Source: Shinisaurus crocodilurus (lineage: Eukaryota; Chordata; Lepidosauria; Squamata; Shinisauridae). From it: a stretch of DNA of 64,000 bases. Numbering within the stretch: position 1 is the stretch's first letter; each line of letters begins with the position of its first letter. Made by a program: the position numbers and the translations under genes. Location of the stretch: contig JAHFWL010000100.1 in NCBI GenBank assembly GCA_021292165.1, forward strand, positions 1 through 64,000. The letters are read 5' to 3'. The notes under the pieces were generated by a model. The model had not been told where the DNA came from. It made no database searches and was given only the letters and a program-made list of their open reading frames with translations. This document shows positions 1 to 10,265 of the stretch, in pieces.

Positions 1-1150
1 GTGGATCTTTTCCACCCGGCTGTGGGGGGTGGGATCCAAAGCATGGATCTGGAAATTTTTAAAAATCCTATGGTCCCTTGTATTTGCATGCATGTGCACA
101 CATATGTGTACATGCACTCATCTGCAGCCCACGCCACATCAGCAGACACCCAATACTGCCCTTGGGCATGAAAAAGTATCTTCTCTGCTGAATAAAATTC
201 CCTGATAACACATCTTTCTCACACCATGTCCAGTTGTGTCCAATGCATGTCCAATGAAACAGTGACTCTTTCAGTAAAGACATGCTGCTTATTCATTCTT
301 CATTTCCCTTCTGCTGTCCTTGCTGGATTCCTCATTGTCAAAATATAGCTGTGGACTTTGAAAGAACCTTATTTTTTTGTTGCCGGTAGTTCTAAACTCA
401 TAGAGAGGCTGCTGTAGTTTTGCCCATAGCAATACAGCTCACAACAAGTACTTTGTATACCTCTTTGGAATCCTTGTAGGTTAGCTGAGTGATTTTGCCT
501 GTGACTAAGACCCCAGTGTATGGATAAAGGATGGGTGGTTGGGGAAAGGCTTGACAAGCTATACAACATCTGGGAAATTGTGTGTGTGTGTGTGTGTGCG
601 TGCATCTTGTGCTGTTGTGTATACATTTTACATTGAGAGCAGAAGAGCCCTAAGTCTCTATTTTATTCAGCAGGGAAGATACAGCATATATAACAGCAAT
701 GTAGCTTCCCCCTTAACATTCTGTTAATGTGTCTCATCTGTCAAGATCATTTGTCACTACAGGGTGGGTGGGGTGGGGGGATGGCACCTTTCCATCACCT
801 TGACAGTATTGTCTATCTCTTTGCTGAGCTTTCCAACAAGGATTGTAAAGTCATGCCCTCAAACTGGCACATGTATACTCGCACATGTATGCTCCCATAC
901 TTGTCAAACTACTCAGCACCTGTATTATATAGACTTATGCCTGCATGAGAGATGCAGAGAATTGGGTGCTGAACCCCCAGGGAAAAGGGGGTCTGCATGT
1001 GAAGTCCCACATCACTTTGAACCTTCATTTCCTAGACACGACCTCATATGTTCAGTTTTACGGGAAAAAGTACCAAATTAACTTCCTAGGAAGATCCAGT
1101 TAGATCACCACCACCCCAAGTGCAGTGCTGTCTCCACTCTAGGGAAGAGC
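1..1150. other. No gene recognised; mostly unique-looking sequence
   Basis: Short open frames occur on both strands, but none shows a recognisable domain and codon use looks random. The only clear structure is a short (TG)n run at 579-598. I see no promoter, splice pattern or repeat that I can name. Confidence 0.5.
579..598. repeat. (TG)n microsatellite
   Basis: About ten uninterrupted TG dinucleotides. Confidence 0.9.
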
Positions 1151-1997
1151 GAATCTGCAAAACTCAAGCTCAGCAAAGTTGTCCTATCTGCACCTCGAAG
1201 CTCATTCCAACTCTGAATGCAAGGGTCTTCTTTTTTTCTTGACATGGAAATTCATACATATTTTCCTGTGCATTTTTAAAATGTACACATTTGAGTGCAA
1301 CATTTTTGAAATATATACGTGTTTTTATCCCATTGACTAAACTGCGTGTATGCATATTCTCCAAGTGTATGCATTTTTTTCATGCAGATTTTTCAAAGTA
1401 TGCATTTTCCAACACATTTAATGTTGGGTGCACCAACTGGACTGCAAGTTCTTAAATATCTGGCTTTCAAATAACAAATTATATTTGGGTCCATATTCAG
1501 TTACAGTGGTTGCAAAGTGTGTAAACTCATATAAATTTATGAACCTAATGAACGTTTTCCCTATGATCCCTGGGTCAAACATTGGATACTTAACATGCAG
1601 TTCCTTCCCTGTTTTTATTTTATGCTAAAGTAAATGCAGAGGCACAATCTGGATCTGGACCACTGCATGTGGGCAGGGAAGGTTTAATTCTTCCCTTCTT
1701 AGGTGCAAACCTCTCTGAAATCACCCCCTGTGCCAGTGGGGCTTCATCTTCTTCTTTTCTTTCTTTTACCGCTGCTTGAGGGAAGATAATTTGGGAGGGA
1801 GTGCAGCTGGGAGGGAAGGATTAAACCTCACCTTCTTATGCACTGTGGTCCTCCTGATCTGCATGCACCCTCATGCTTACTTGTACAAAAGAAAAAAGAA
1901 AAGGAAAAAAAAGGGGCTGTATGCTATGTATCCAATATAATGTGTACTTTGACCCTCAGGGTGAGTTCACATTCACATGGTCATCACTCATTTTGAA
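1151..1997. other. AT-rich stretch, possible decayed repeat, no gene
   Basis: From about 1240 to 1420 the words tgcatttt, gtacacat and tgcatattct recur, resembling the AT-rich interior of the element at 52963-53319. No termini can be seen, so this is at most a decayed fragment. The remainder up to 1997 shows nothing I recognise. Confidence 0.3.
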
Positions 1998-2830
1998 GGA
2001 ACAGAATTGTCTTCCATTTTGTATTTGGTCTGGTTTTAGGATTTTATGGAGTTAAATCTTTTCTGTTGTGTGGTTCTCAGTTTCAGTCAAAGGGCTAATA
2101 GTTTAGAGGTCAAATGTTTACTTAGAATGTAGAGGTAAGAAAGTTGTGCTCAGAGGAGCAGGAGATTGTAAAGTTTTTACGGAAGTCAGAAGAGAGAGAA
2201 AAGCTTCAGCTCAGGAATAAGAAATTTATTTTGAAGAAATGAACAAGAAAGTACAGGCAGTCCCCGAGTTAAGAACATGTGACTTACAGACAACCCATAC
2301 TTAAGAACGGACTTCAGGGTTCCCTGGCGCTACATACTGTTATGTTAGGTACATAGCGTAGTATAACTACGCAATTTGCGAAAATGGCAATTTTAACGTA
2401 TCAAACGCGATGCTGTTCCGACTTACATACAAATTCGCCTTAAAGACATTCTTAAGAACGGAACTCATTCATAACCTGGGACTGCCTGTACTCTCTTATT
2501 GGTTGGAGTTGGGGGGGGGGGGAGAAATTTAAAAAAAACACCTAATTTTAAAAAATAAAACAGACGAGAGAAAAAAGGAGGAAGGAAGGAAGAAGGAAGC
2601 CCAGAGTTCCTAAGTAAGAATCAGTGAGAGGTGCTGAAAGTGGAGAATGGATTGAAAGCGGGACCTGGATATTACAGGGATGCAGGTTAGCTGTATGTGT
2701 TTATCCCTGGTGTTTTAGTGCCCTGTTGCTCATCTGTGTTTCATTTTCATGTGTATCTATTCATATTTAAAACTTTTTCCTATTGACATTTTCTTTAGTA
2801 AAATTTAAATGTCACTTTTTAGGGGGGGGA
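1998..2830 (+). repeat. Copy 1 of an unnamed interspersed repeat, possibly an LTR-element interior
   Basis: The first 220 bases match 19938-20230 in the same orientation (shared words such as ggaacagaa, ctaatagttta, gttagaatgta and ttgtgctcag). This copy is interrupted by the Tigger-like element at 2254-2488. It runs on to a purine tract (agggggggga) at about 2821-2830, followed directly by a TGTT start. A purine tract followed by TG is what the junction of a retroelement interior with its 3' LTR looks like, but no coding domain is visible and the second LTR is absent. The retroelement reading is an inference. Confidence 0.4.
2254..2488. mobile_element. Tigger/pogo-like Tc1-mariner MITE
   Basis: The element begins caggcagtccccgagtta and ends in the reverse complement form cctgggactgcctg, and it is flanked by TA on both sides (2252-2253 and 2489-2490). 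CAGGC-type ends with a TA duplication are typical of the Tigger/pogo branch of Tc1-mariner. At 235 bp with no open frame it is non-autonomous and would have needed a transposase supplied elsewhere. It sits inside the repeat at 1998-2830 and so inserted later than that repeat. Confidence 0.85.
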
Positions 2831-3060
2831 GTGTTACCCACCCTACATCTAATAGCCAACCCCAAACTACCTAAAGGCCTAGAGAGTTTTACAGGTGGTT
2901 TGATGGAGGCAGCCAGATAATCTTTATTGTTTCTAACTCTCAAAAGGTTGTATACAATTTTAATAAGGACAAGAAAAAGGTTAGTGTAGGGTGTTGTGGG
3001 TCTCAAACCATGGATCCTGGCAATTAAAGTGCAGCTCTTATTGTGCCATATACTTATCTA
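2831..3060 (+). repeat. Possible LTR following a purine tract
   Basis: The stretch starts with TGTTACCC immediately after the G-rich purine tract ending at 2830. I cannot fix its 3' end or find a target duplication. It could equally be unique DNA. Confidence 0.2.
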
Positions 3061-3150
3061 GGGTTGTAATCCTATGTACATTTGCTAGGGACAAACCCCA
3101 TTGAACTTAAAGTGGATTCACTAAGGAAAACATGCACAGGTTTGCACTGT
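3061..3150. repeat. Decayed copy of a 'gcaatcctatg' palindromic MITE
   Basis: The words gtaatcctatgta and cccattgaac resemble the better copy at 28402-28492. Only about 90 bp remain and they are diverged. Confidence 0.35.
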
Positions 3151-3609
3151 AAAAATCAGAGCTGTGCACAAATAGCCTCTCAAAATTCTCCACCCTGTTT
3201 GTGGGTAGAGAAACTTGGGTAAAAATTTCACCAAATTTCTTCAGAGGGAGGTGAAATTCTCCAACAATTTCTCACAGGTAGGGCTCACCATTGGCAAGAG
3301 ATGTAGCACAGCTGCTTCTTCTTCTTTCCCCCTAATGTTTTTTTTTTGGAGGGGTTTTTTTGCACTGCTAACTGTGTTGGCAGCCTGGCTTCCATTTGCA
3401 TCTTCCACAATACCCCATAACTAGCATCAATCTAGTTGTGGGGGTGGGGGTGGGGAGAAGGGCGGCCACCACAGCTCTAGTTGTCATTCTTCTAGGTTCA
3501 ACACCTTTCCCAGGGTCCTTCCAAATGTTAATTGTCTGAGTGGAGACTGTGGATACATTGTTTCTAATGCAGATGGTTATTGTGGAGAAAAAGGCGTCAG
3601 AGTTTCCTG

Positions 3610-3632
3610 CACACACACACACACACACACAC
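3610..3632. repeat. (CA)n microsatellite
   Basis: About eleven CA units, near the left edge of the insertion inside hAT copy A. Confidence 0.9.
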
Positions 3633-3639
3633 CTCCACA

Positions 3640-4175
3640 TGTGTAAAAAAAGTATAATCCCAGCTGGGGGCTGGGAAATGCAAACTGTACATAGTTTCTC
3701 CGATGGCTCCTGACGCTGCAGAGTCTCCCATGTCTTTGATGGCCGGTGCCACAGCTATTTGCATGCAAATGTGGCAAAGAGCCACCCCTCCCCTGCCTGG
3801 CCCAGATGAAGTTCATCCTGATTGGCTAAAGACACCTGGGCTACTGAAAGGAGGGGTGGGGGGAAGAATCTATACTGCTGCTGTGGCTTTTGGGTGTTGT
3901 TGTTGTCTGCACGCTTTGCACAGAGGAGGGCTTTTGCTAAGGCAAGCCCTGGGAAGAGGACCAACCCCCAGACAAAGGGGAGTGCCTGGGGTATTATATA
4001 GTAAAGAACTAGTTTTGTTGTTTTATAGCTCTACTTGTATGTACCAAAGTGCCTCCCCACCTTTCTCCCTCTTCCCTCATTCCCCACCTTTTGTTGTAAT
4101 CTGTTTTCCTGAATAAACTTTCCTGGTTTTACCCCACACGGTGTGTGTGGTTCCTCTGTGGTTCAGTGCTAAATC
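3640..4175 (+). repeat. LTR-like segment (possible solo LTR)
   Basis: In order it has an ATTGGCTAAAG box near 3822, a tattatatag TATA-like motif near 3991, and a gaataaac polyadenylation-type signal near 4110 followed by a GT-rich stretch. That order fits the U3-R-U5 layout of a retroviral-type LTR. The TG...CA ends and a target duplication cannot be fixed and no coding region adjoins it. It lies in the part of hAT copy A that is missing from copy B, so it is an insertion of some kind. Confidence 0.35.
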
Positions 4176-4789
4176 CAGTGTATAGACCAAGGCAAGGCCC
4201 TGAGAGAATCAAGTCAAGACGGCAGAGCTAAGGCTGGCAGTTTTGCACCTTTGATCTCTGGTCTTGAGAAAAGGACCGGTTGGCAGCCCTTCACAGTTAT
4301 AATATCATTATTCCCCTGAAAGTCTTGTAGCAGGTGTGAGTGGGGCAGTGTTGTGTCCAGCTCCAGGGAAGTGGTGGAGCTGAGGGCACTGCGTGTGTTT
4401 TGTCTTTCTATTACACATATCTCCATTGCTCTGCAGTCTCCCAGGCTACCTGCACTTTCCCGATCTGAACATTTGATCTGAAAAAGCCCTATGGGAGAAA
4501 TTATCTCATGATGCCTTCCCCTGGACTATAATTGTCATGCAGGAAGCTGAGGAGGCTACAGGTTGCTAGAGAGATGATTGTACAATAAAGGATGGGATAC
4601 TCATGCGCACTCCTTGATCACCTCAAAAGTAAGGTAAGCACAAGAACCAACCCATGAGAATTTCGCTGAAATTTTCTTCCCCTTTGAATTTCTTTTCAAA
4701 GCAATTTCTTTCCTATCAAATTGAATTAGAGTGGTCAAAAAAAAAATTGTGGAAGAATTTTTTGGCACAGCACTAGTAAAAATACACTT

Positions 4790-5142
4790 ACTAAGAATTG
4801 AGTCCCATTGAACAGATTGGCTTGGATCCTAAAGAATTGGCTGTAATGGAAGGAGCTCTTCCATTCATGAATGGGACTAAGAAGATCCATCCAAGGATCC
4901 TGCTGGTAGAAGAGGGAAGGCATTTTCTGCGGATTCTCCCTCCCCCTGCGGCCCTTCCCCTTCATTACAGAGGGTCCCCCAATTGTCCAGAGCAGATGGG
5001 GGGGCACAAGAAGCTGCAGGAGAAAGGGGGAACTGGTGAAAGTCACTTTCCCCCTTCTGGTGGTGGGAGCATCCATGAGCAAAACTCTACTTCGGGGATG
5101 CTTCCACCACTACAAGCAAACTCAAGATACTGGGTAGTGTGA
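4790..5142. repeat. Unnamed interspersed repeat, copy 1
   Basis: The right half (about 4975-5140) aligns with about 60340-60500: both contain ccagagcag, a G-rich run, agc..actct and ggatgcttcc/ggatacttct in the same order. The left edge carries ttggatcct. A 114-codon open frame covers it but has no recognisable domain. I cannot name the family. Confidence 0.45.
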
Positions 5143-5266
5143 CTTATTTCTAAATAGCATGCACAGAATTGCCCTGCATGATTCACAACGTATTGCTATG
5201 GAACCAACTTAAGTCCATGCATTATCCGCTGTAAGTATTTGGTAATAATTGTAAGTAACTGACATA

Positions 5267-5515
5267 CAGTCATGCCTTGGATTGAGAGCATAATTCATTC
5301 CGGAAATGTGCTTGTAATCCAAAACACTCTTATATCAAAACGAAATCCCCCCAAAAAAATTTGTACAGAGATTTTTAATTTAAGCCGTACTACAGTACTT
5401 GTATTGCAAGACGTCGCTTGTATATCAAGTCAAAAAATTTAAATAAATATTTAAAAATTTGCTTGTCTTGCAAAACGCTCTCAAACCAAGTTACTTGCAA
5501 TCCAAGGTATTACTG
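5267..5515. mobile_element. Tigger-like Tc1-mariner MITE, left member of an inverted pair
   Basis: The ends are cagtcatgccttggatt and aatccaaggtattactg, and the element is flanked by TA (5265-5266 and 5516-5517). The inner sequence continues with cattccggaaatg and its counterpart. It is non-autonomous at 249 bp. A second copy lies in the opposite orientation at 6049-6313. Confidence 0.85.
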
Positions 5516-5517
5516 TA

Positions 5518-6046
5518 TTTGAGAGAATGAGAATCAATTAACATTAGTGTGTATATATATATATATATTTATATATAATATTCCTTGAGTAAATCATTCC
5601 CCATAAGTTGCTTGCTTAGTTCTAATGAGTGTTGTGCATATTGCAAGCCTGCCAGACCTCTAACAAGTTTTCCTTAGACACAAATGCCTTCAGTATGTCA
5701 TCAAATACTTCTAAGAGGTGCTGAATTGTTACCTGCTTACAATGTCACTCTAATAGTGGATAACATTTGGCGCTGGATTCTTAATCACTATTGAATACTG
5801 TAAGGATCAATGCTGCTTTCTGTAGATTGCTACTGCAACTGGCTGTGGTCAAAATCCTTTATCATCATTGTCATTAGATCTCTGTGACTGTCCCTGTCCC
5901 ATGAGGATATTAGCAGGCAGTCTCCATGCTAGCAGACTTGTAGAATTGTATTAGTACTCAATAAGTTAGTAATGAACTTCTCATACAGATTGAGATGTCG
6001 TAGATTTGTCAATGAATGTTACACTTCATTTCCTAACAATAGAGAA
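5518..6046. other. Spacer between the two Tigger-like elements, no gene
   Basis: Contains a short (TA)n run near 5551-5578. Otherwise it looks unique, and no open frame with a recognisable product is present. Confidence 0.5.
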
Positions 6047-6048
6047 TA

Positions 6049-6313
6049 CATTAATACCTTGGATTGCAAGTAACTTGGTCTGAGAGCGTTTTGCAAGACA
6101 AGCAATTTTTTAAAAAATAAATTTTGACTTGATAAACAAGCGACGTCTTGCAATACAAGTAGTCGTAGGGATGTAACTGCTCGCCTCAAGCGGGCATAGT
6201 GGGCCGAAATCGGCCCTGCTCACGCCCACCAGAGACTCACTTTGATATAAGAGTGTTCTGGATTACAAGCACGTTTCCGGAACGAATTATGCTTGCAATC
6301 CAAAGTATTACTG
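6049..6313. mobile_element. Tigger-like Tc1-mariner MITE, inverted copy with foreign insert
   Basis: It is the reverse complement of the element at 5267-5515 and is flanked by TA (6047-6048 and 6314-6315). Between about 6166 and 6240 it carries sequence absent from the other copy. That insert starts tagggatgt and contains the palindrome gggccgaaatcggccc, features shared with hAT-type elements elsewhere in the window. Confidence 0.8.
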
Positions 6314-6381
6314 TACTAATTTCTTCTTCTGCCTCCCTCTTCCCCACTCTACTCCTCCTCTTCCTCCTCCTTACTCTTCCC

Positions 6382-6630
6382 CAGGACTGGCTCTAGCATT
6401 AGGCAAAATGAGGCAGCCTCCTCAGGTGGCAGATGCTGGAGGGGCAGGAACAAGAAGCACGGGCTGTACAGCCTGCCCTATATCCCCTAAGCAATCCTGC
6501 TGCCCTCAGGTGCAGTAGAGGATGGTGTCCCATTGCTGGTGTTGAAGTCAACACTGTCAGTCTAGTCAGCTTTTGTGTGGGACGGGGGTAAGTGCCACCT
6601 TGTCCATTGCCTCAGACAGCAAAATGCCAT
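6382..6630. mobile_element. hAT-like fragment (caggactgg end)
   Basis: The start caggactggctctagcatt with the following cctcaggtggcagatgc is mirrored at 6610-6629 by gcctcagacagcaaaatgcc. The arms are imperfect and no target duplication was found. A single arm of the same type is at about 19305-19345. Confidence 0.4.
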
Positions 6631-7054
6631 GGGGCAATTTTCCCCGGGCCCTTCAGTCAAAATTGTTTCAGTGTAATTGGAGAAGTAACTGTATCTATTA
6701 AGACTGGGATAAAATGTCCTTGCCCAGTTCCTCAGAAATATTCTTCACAAGCAAAAATAGGGGTAGATAATTTGCCAATATTTTCAGAGGTGGTGGTTGC
6801 CACTTTTCTTAGCCAACTTTATGAAGTGGCTGAGGGTTTTCTATTTCCCCCCTTGCTTTCAACACTTTTTCATATGTATATAAAAGCCCTGCACTGCTGT
6901 CAGAGGCACAAAAGTCTGTCTGCAGCTACCCACTGGCTGTCCTTCTTGAAATGCCTAGGGAGTGATGGAATGTGATGTGACATCACATCACCACCAAAGC
7001 AGTTGAAGAAGTGTGGCCAGCAGAAAACTTTAGAGAAAGTCTCATGTCGCTTCC
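6631..7054. other. No gene recognised
   Basis: A 127-codon plus-strand open frame spans 6592-6975, but its translation is low in recognisable features and overlaps repeat sequence. I do not call it a gene. A small palindrome, atgtgatgtgacatcacat, lies near 6970-6988. Confidence 0.4.
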
Positions 7055-7120
7055 CACTTCCCAGAATGCCATGGAAATGATGTGATGTGTGGCATCACTT
7101 CCAAGGCATTCTAGGAAGTG
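7055..7120. repeat. Short inverted repeat
   Basis: The arms cacttcccagaatgcc (7055-7070) and ggcattctaggaagtg (7105-7120) pair almost perfectly. Possibly a small fold-back MITE; no target duplication was seen. Confidence 0.5.
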
Positions 7121-7259
7121 TCTCTAGCAAGAATCTGCAGAGGGAGCCTCAGGCCACTAGGAGCACTAAAGGACTTATTTTTAAAAGTTAAAAAAGGAAA
7201 GAAAAAAACAGAACACTTTCAGCCAACACATAAGGTTAAATAAGATAAGTGTCAGCCAT

Positions 7260-7260
<1 letters not shown>

Positions 7261-7296
<36 letters not shown>
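7261..7296. repeat. (AC)18 microsatellite
   Basis: Uninterrupted AC run. Confidence 0.95.
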
Positions 7297-7298
<2 letters not shown>

Positions 7299-7688
7299 AG
7301 AGAATTTTTTTTTTCCCCCCTTGTGAACTTTTGAAGGAGTTTCATCCCCTGCCAATGAAAGGCCAAAAAAGTAATTTTAGAATGGTTTATGCCAGCCTTA
7401 GTAGCTAACATCAGAACTAGGCTTGAGCTGATTTTTAAAAATGAATTTCTATTTTTCCAGAATGTGCATCTACATTGGAGAATGTTGTTGTTGTTTTTGA
7501 TCAGATCTACAAAAATTGGAACTGTTCTGTTATTTTTCATCTTGGTGCCAGACAGAATGAGCCGATCCAGTAAGTCCTACAGAGCTATTTTAAAAATTGT
7601 GGGCAGCTATGGTCTTCTTAAGCTAGTTAACAAGAAGCTAGTTTGATTGGCAACCACTCTTGGCCTTCAGTTGCCTGGCATTTGGCCT

Positions 7689-7774
7689 GTCTGGTTAAAT
7701 CAGCAGTCTCCAAGACTCCAACATGGTGTTCACAGGCACCAATGTGCCGCATGCACCACTCTTGGCACCCAGCA
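7689..7774 (+). repeat. 86-bp direct duplication, copy 1
   Basis: Identical to 7893-7978 except for one base (ggtgttc against ggggttc). The two copies flank the compound microsatellite at 7813-7885. Confidence 0.95.
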
Positions 7775-7810
7775 GGTTTCCTGCCCTCCTGATTTTAATT
7801 CTATTTCTTG

Positions 7811-7812
<2 letters not shown>

Positions 7813-7885
<73 letters not shown>
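7813..7885. repeat. Compound (CT)n(TA)n microsatellite
   Basis: About 22 CT units (7813-7856) run into about 14 TA units (7858-7885). It lies between two near-identical 86-bp repeats. Confidence 0.95.
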
Positions 7886-7889
<4 letters not shown>

Positions 7890-7892
7890 TAT

Positions 7893-7978
7893 GTCTGGTT
7901 AAATCAGCAGTCTCCAAGACTCCAACATGGGGTTCACAGGCACCAATGTGCCGCATGCACCACTCTTGGCACCCAGCA
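7893..7978 (+). repeat. 86-bp direct duplication, copy 2
   Basis: Second copy of 7689-7774 with one mismatch, followed at once by a 46-nt palindrome. Confidence 0.95.
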
Positions 7979-7996
7979 AGAGTGCCAAGAGTGGCA

Positions 7997-8042
7997 CTCC
8001 CTGTTAAAAATCTCATATATATATGAGATTTTTAACAGGGAG
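7997..8042. repeat. Perfect 46-nt palindrome
   Basis: The left arm ctccctgttaaaaatctcat is mirrored exactly around a TA-rich centre at about 8019/8020. No loop is present, so it could extrude as a cruciform. Confidence 0.95.
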
Positions 8043-8684
8043 GTTGCCATGCTGCAAACAAAGTGCTTCCCTCCAATACCATCTTTATTTGAGTTCACAA
8101 AAAGTGTAGTTTTGTGCTTTGGAGCTCAGACCCCACTTCTGCCTTGTACTTAGGTTATTGGGCAAGTTACTTTCCTTTTAGTCTCACCACTTTGCCTTCT
8201 GGGGAATGAGTATTTTCTGACCAGCCATGCCCACCACGACAGCCCTTTTATGAATGAACAAGACCCCCATAGCAGCCATTTTGTGGGAGTTCCCAAAACA
8301 CTCTCTCACAATTTCAAATGTGCTCACTGACCCAAAATGATTGGGGACCCCCAGGTTAAATAGTTAGGCTGATTCCTGGTGGTGCTTGTTTGTTTATCTA
8401 TTGCTTCTGTCTCTGTTTTTAAACATTTTGTGGCACTATTAATTTTTAAGGCATTTCATTCATTTTAATAGTCCCCCCCGAATGTATTTAAATTGTTGTA
8501 AACTACCCTCAGCATTGTAACTGCAGTGGAAGGGAAGAGTTGGAGTATATGAAGCAAATTTTGATAACAGGTGTATATGTAAGCTTTCCCTAACAAGGCA
8601 CATGGCAACTTTTGGGAAGGGGTGATTTTATCAAGAAAACAGAGTGAAGGGAAAAGGTTTTAATTCCTTGCTTGTGCCGCTGGT
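8043..8684. other. No gene recognised
   Basis: Mixed-composition sequence with no open frame of interest and no repeat I can name. Words near 8500 (ttgtaaactaccctcagcattgtaa) hint at a LINE tail, but not strongly enough for a call. Confidence 0.4.
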
Positions 8685-9108
8685 CAGGACCGGTGCAGGG
8701 CAGTTTGGCGCCCTAGGCTAAATTATATTTAGCGCCCCCCCCCTCTCGTGCCGTGGGGGGGGCCTCCAGAGCAAAGCAGCCCTGCTCTGCAAACCTCCCC
8801 CCGCTGCCACCACCGGACCCCCCCCGCACGCCACCGCTGCCACCGGACCTCCCCTGCACGCTGCCGCCGCCCCCGCCCCCCCACCTACCTTCCCCCACCT
8901 CCTCCGAAAAGGAAGTGACGCGACGGGACCCCCGCGCTCTGTTTTTGGCCGGGGGAAACCAGGGCAATAGGACTGTTTAAGCCCTGTTGCCTGGTTCCTC
9001 CTGCCAAAACAGAGCGCGGGCGGGGCTCTGGAAACGGCGCGGAGAAGGTAGGTGTGGGGGGGAGGTGGCGTGGGGCGGGAGGAGGCGGGGCGGGGGGCGG
9101 GGGGAGGT
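8685..9108. mobile_element. GC-rich hAT element, 3'-truncated copy
   Basis: It matches the complete copy at 22161-22772 from the first base (caggaccggtgcagggcagt) through the internal stem near 8915-9040 (ggaagtgacgcgacggga and its counterpart). It then ends in G-rich sequence without the right terminus seen in the complete copy. Open frames here are artefacts of the C- and G-rich composition. Confidence 0.75.
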
Positions 9109-9235
9109 CCCACACTTGATAAAAACTGAAAAATGTGAGAATGCCAGGTTTTCCTTTCTGTTCCTGAACCTGCTGTTGATCAGCTGTTCAGAGGGCATGA
9201 AGAGAAAGCAAGGAAAAGGGGTAGAGGGGAGAGAA

Positions 9236-9372
9236 ACATCCCAACTTCAGCCTAACCTACCTCACAGGGTTGTTGTGAGGATAAAATGGAGAGGAGGAGG
9301 AGGACTATGCAAGCCACCTTGGGTTCCTTTCAGGAAAAAAGGCGGGGTATAAATAAAATAAATAAATAAATA
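9236..9372 (+). repeat. tRNA-derived SINE, 5'-truncated copy
   Basis: It matches the 3' half of the full copy at 10266-10510 (cctacctcacagggttgttg, then ccttgggttcc) and ends in a (TAAA)n tail. Confidence 0.8.
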
Positions 9373-9378
9373 TTATAC

Positions 9379-10245
9379 ACTGATGGAATCTGAGCTAGCA
9401 CTGTCTGACCAAGAAAGAGCTCTTGGAGTTGTGGTGGACAGTTTGATGAAAATGTCAAGTTGTCAACCAAGTGTGCGGCTGCTGTGAAAAAGGCAAATTC
9501 CATGTTAGGCATATTTAGGAAAGGAATAGAAAATAAAACTGTGAATATCATACTGCCCTTATACAAATCTATGGTGCAACCACCCTTAGAATACTGTGTA
9601 CAGTTGAGGTCACCACATCTAAAATAGGATATTGTAGAGTTAGAAAAAGAGCAGAAAGTGGCAACTAAAATTATCAAGTGGCTGGAGCAAGCCCCTTATG
9701 ACTAAAAAGTAACAACGTCTGGGGCTGTTTAGCTTAGAAAAAAGTCGACTAAGGGGAGACATGATATACTACAACAACTATACAGGTTTTGGAGAAAGTG
9801 GATAGGGAGATATTTTTCTTCCTCTTTCCTCTTACCAGAACTGAGGGTCATCCCATGAAGCTGATTGGTGGAAGATTCTGGACAGATAAAAGGAAGTATT
9901 TCTTCATGCAGCACATAGTTAATCTATGGAATTTACTACCACAAGATGTAGTGATGGCCACCAATTTGTATGGCTTTAAAAGTGGATGAAACAAATTCAT
10001 GAAGGATAAGGCTATGAATGGGCTAGCAATGGCTACTAGTCCTGATGGCAATATGCTACCTCCACTCTCAGAGCCACTATGGCTATGTACACCAGTTCCT
10101 GAGAAACATGAGTGGGAGGGTACTATTGTACTCATATCCTATTTGTAGGTTTCCTACAAGCAGCTGGTTCATCACTGTGTGAACAGAATGCTGGACTAGA
10201 TGGACCCTTGGTCTGATCCAGCATGGCTTTTCTTGTGCTCTTATT
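9379..10245 (+). pseudogene. CR1 LINE fragment (reverse transcriptase C-terminal region and 3' end)
   Basis: Shifting between frames gives peptides typical of the end of CR1 ORF2, such as ERALGVVVDS, then a region corresponding to LLPLYKS...PHLEYCVQ. It closes with a CR1-type 3' end (ggactagatggacccttgg, then agcatggcttttcttgtgctct). Stops and frameshifts make it non-functional. It lies directly behind the SINE tail at 9236-9372. This CR1 has a different 3' tail from the one at 54700-55450, so at least two CR1 subfamilies are present. Confidence 0.8.
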
Positions 10246-10265
10246 TTCACAAATGGCTCTATAGT

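Larger units (their letters stand above)
3157..4775. mobile_element. hAT-type non-autonomous element, copy A, with internal insertion
   Basis: The ends are short inverted repeats (cagagctgtgc at 3157 and gcacagcacta at 4775). They are flanked by a perfect 8-bp direct repeat, gtaaaaat, at 3149-3156 and 4776-4783, the duplication size expected of hAT transposases. The outer parts match copy B at 23473-24733 (for example ctccaacaatttctca and gagaatttc). Copy B is about 750 bp once its own nested insert is removed. Copy A therefore carries roughly 1 kb of extra DNA between about 3575 and 4560, part of which looks like a solo LTR. No transposase frame is visible. Confidence 0.85.

Noticed and set aside
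7261..7296. CRISPR-like or other regular spaced array
   Set aside because: This and the other regular arrays are plain dinucleotide microsatellites or minisatellites without unique spacers, and the genome is vertebrate.
8713..9352. Overlapping proline/glycine/arginine-rich frames
   Set aside because: They are products of the C- and G-rich core of a hAT element; the same frames appear at 22227-22916 in the sister copy.
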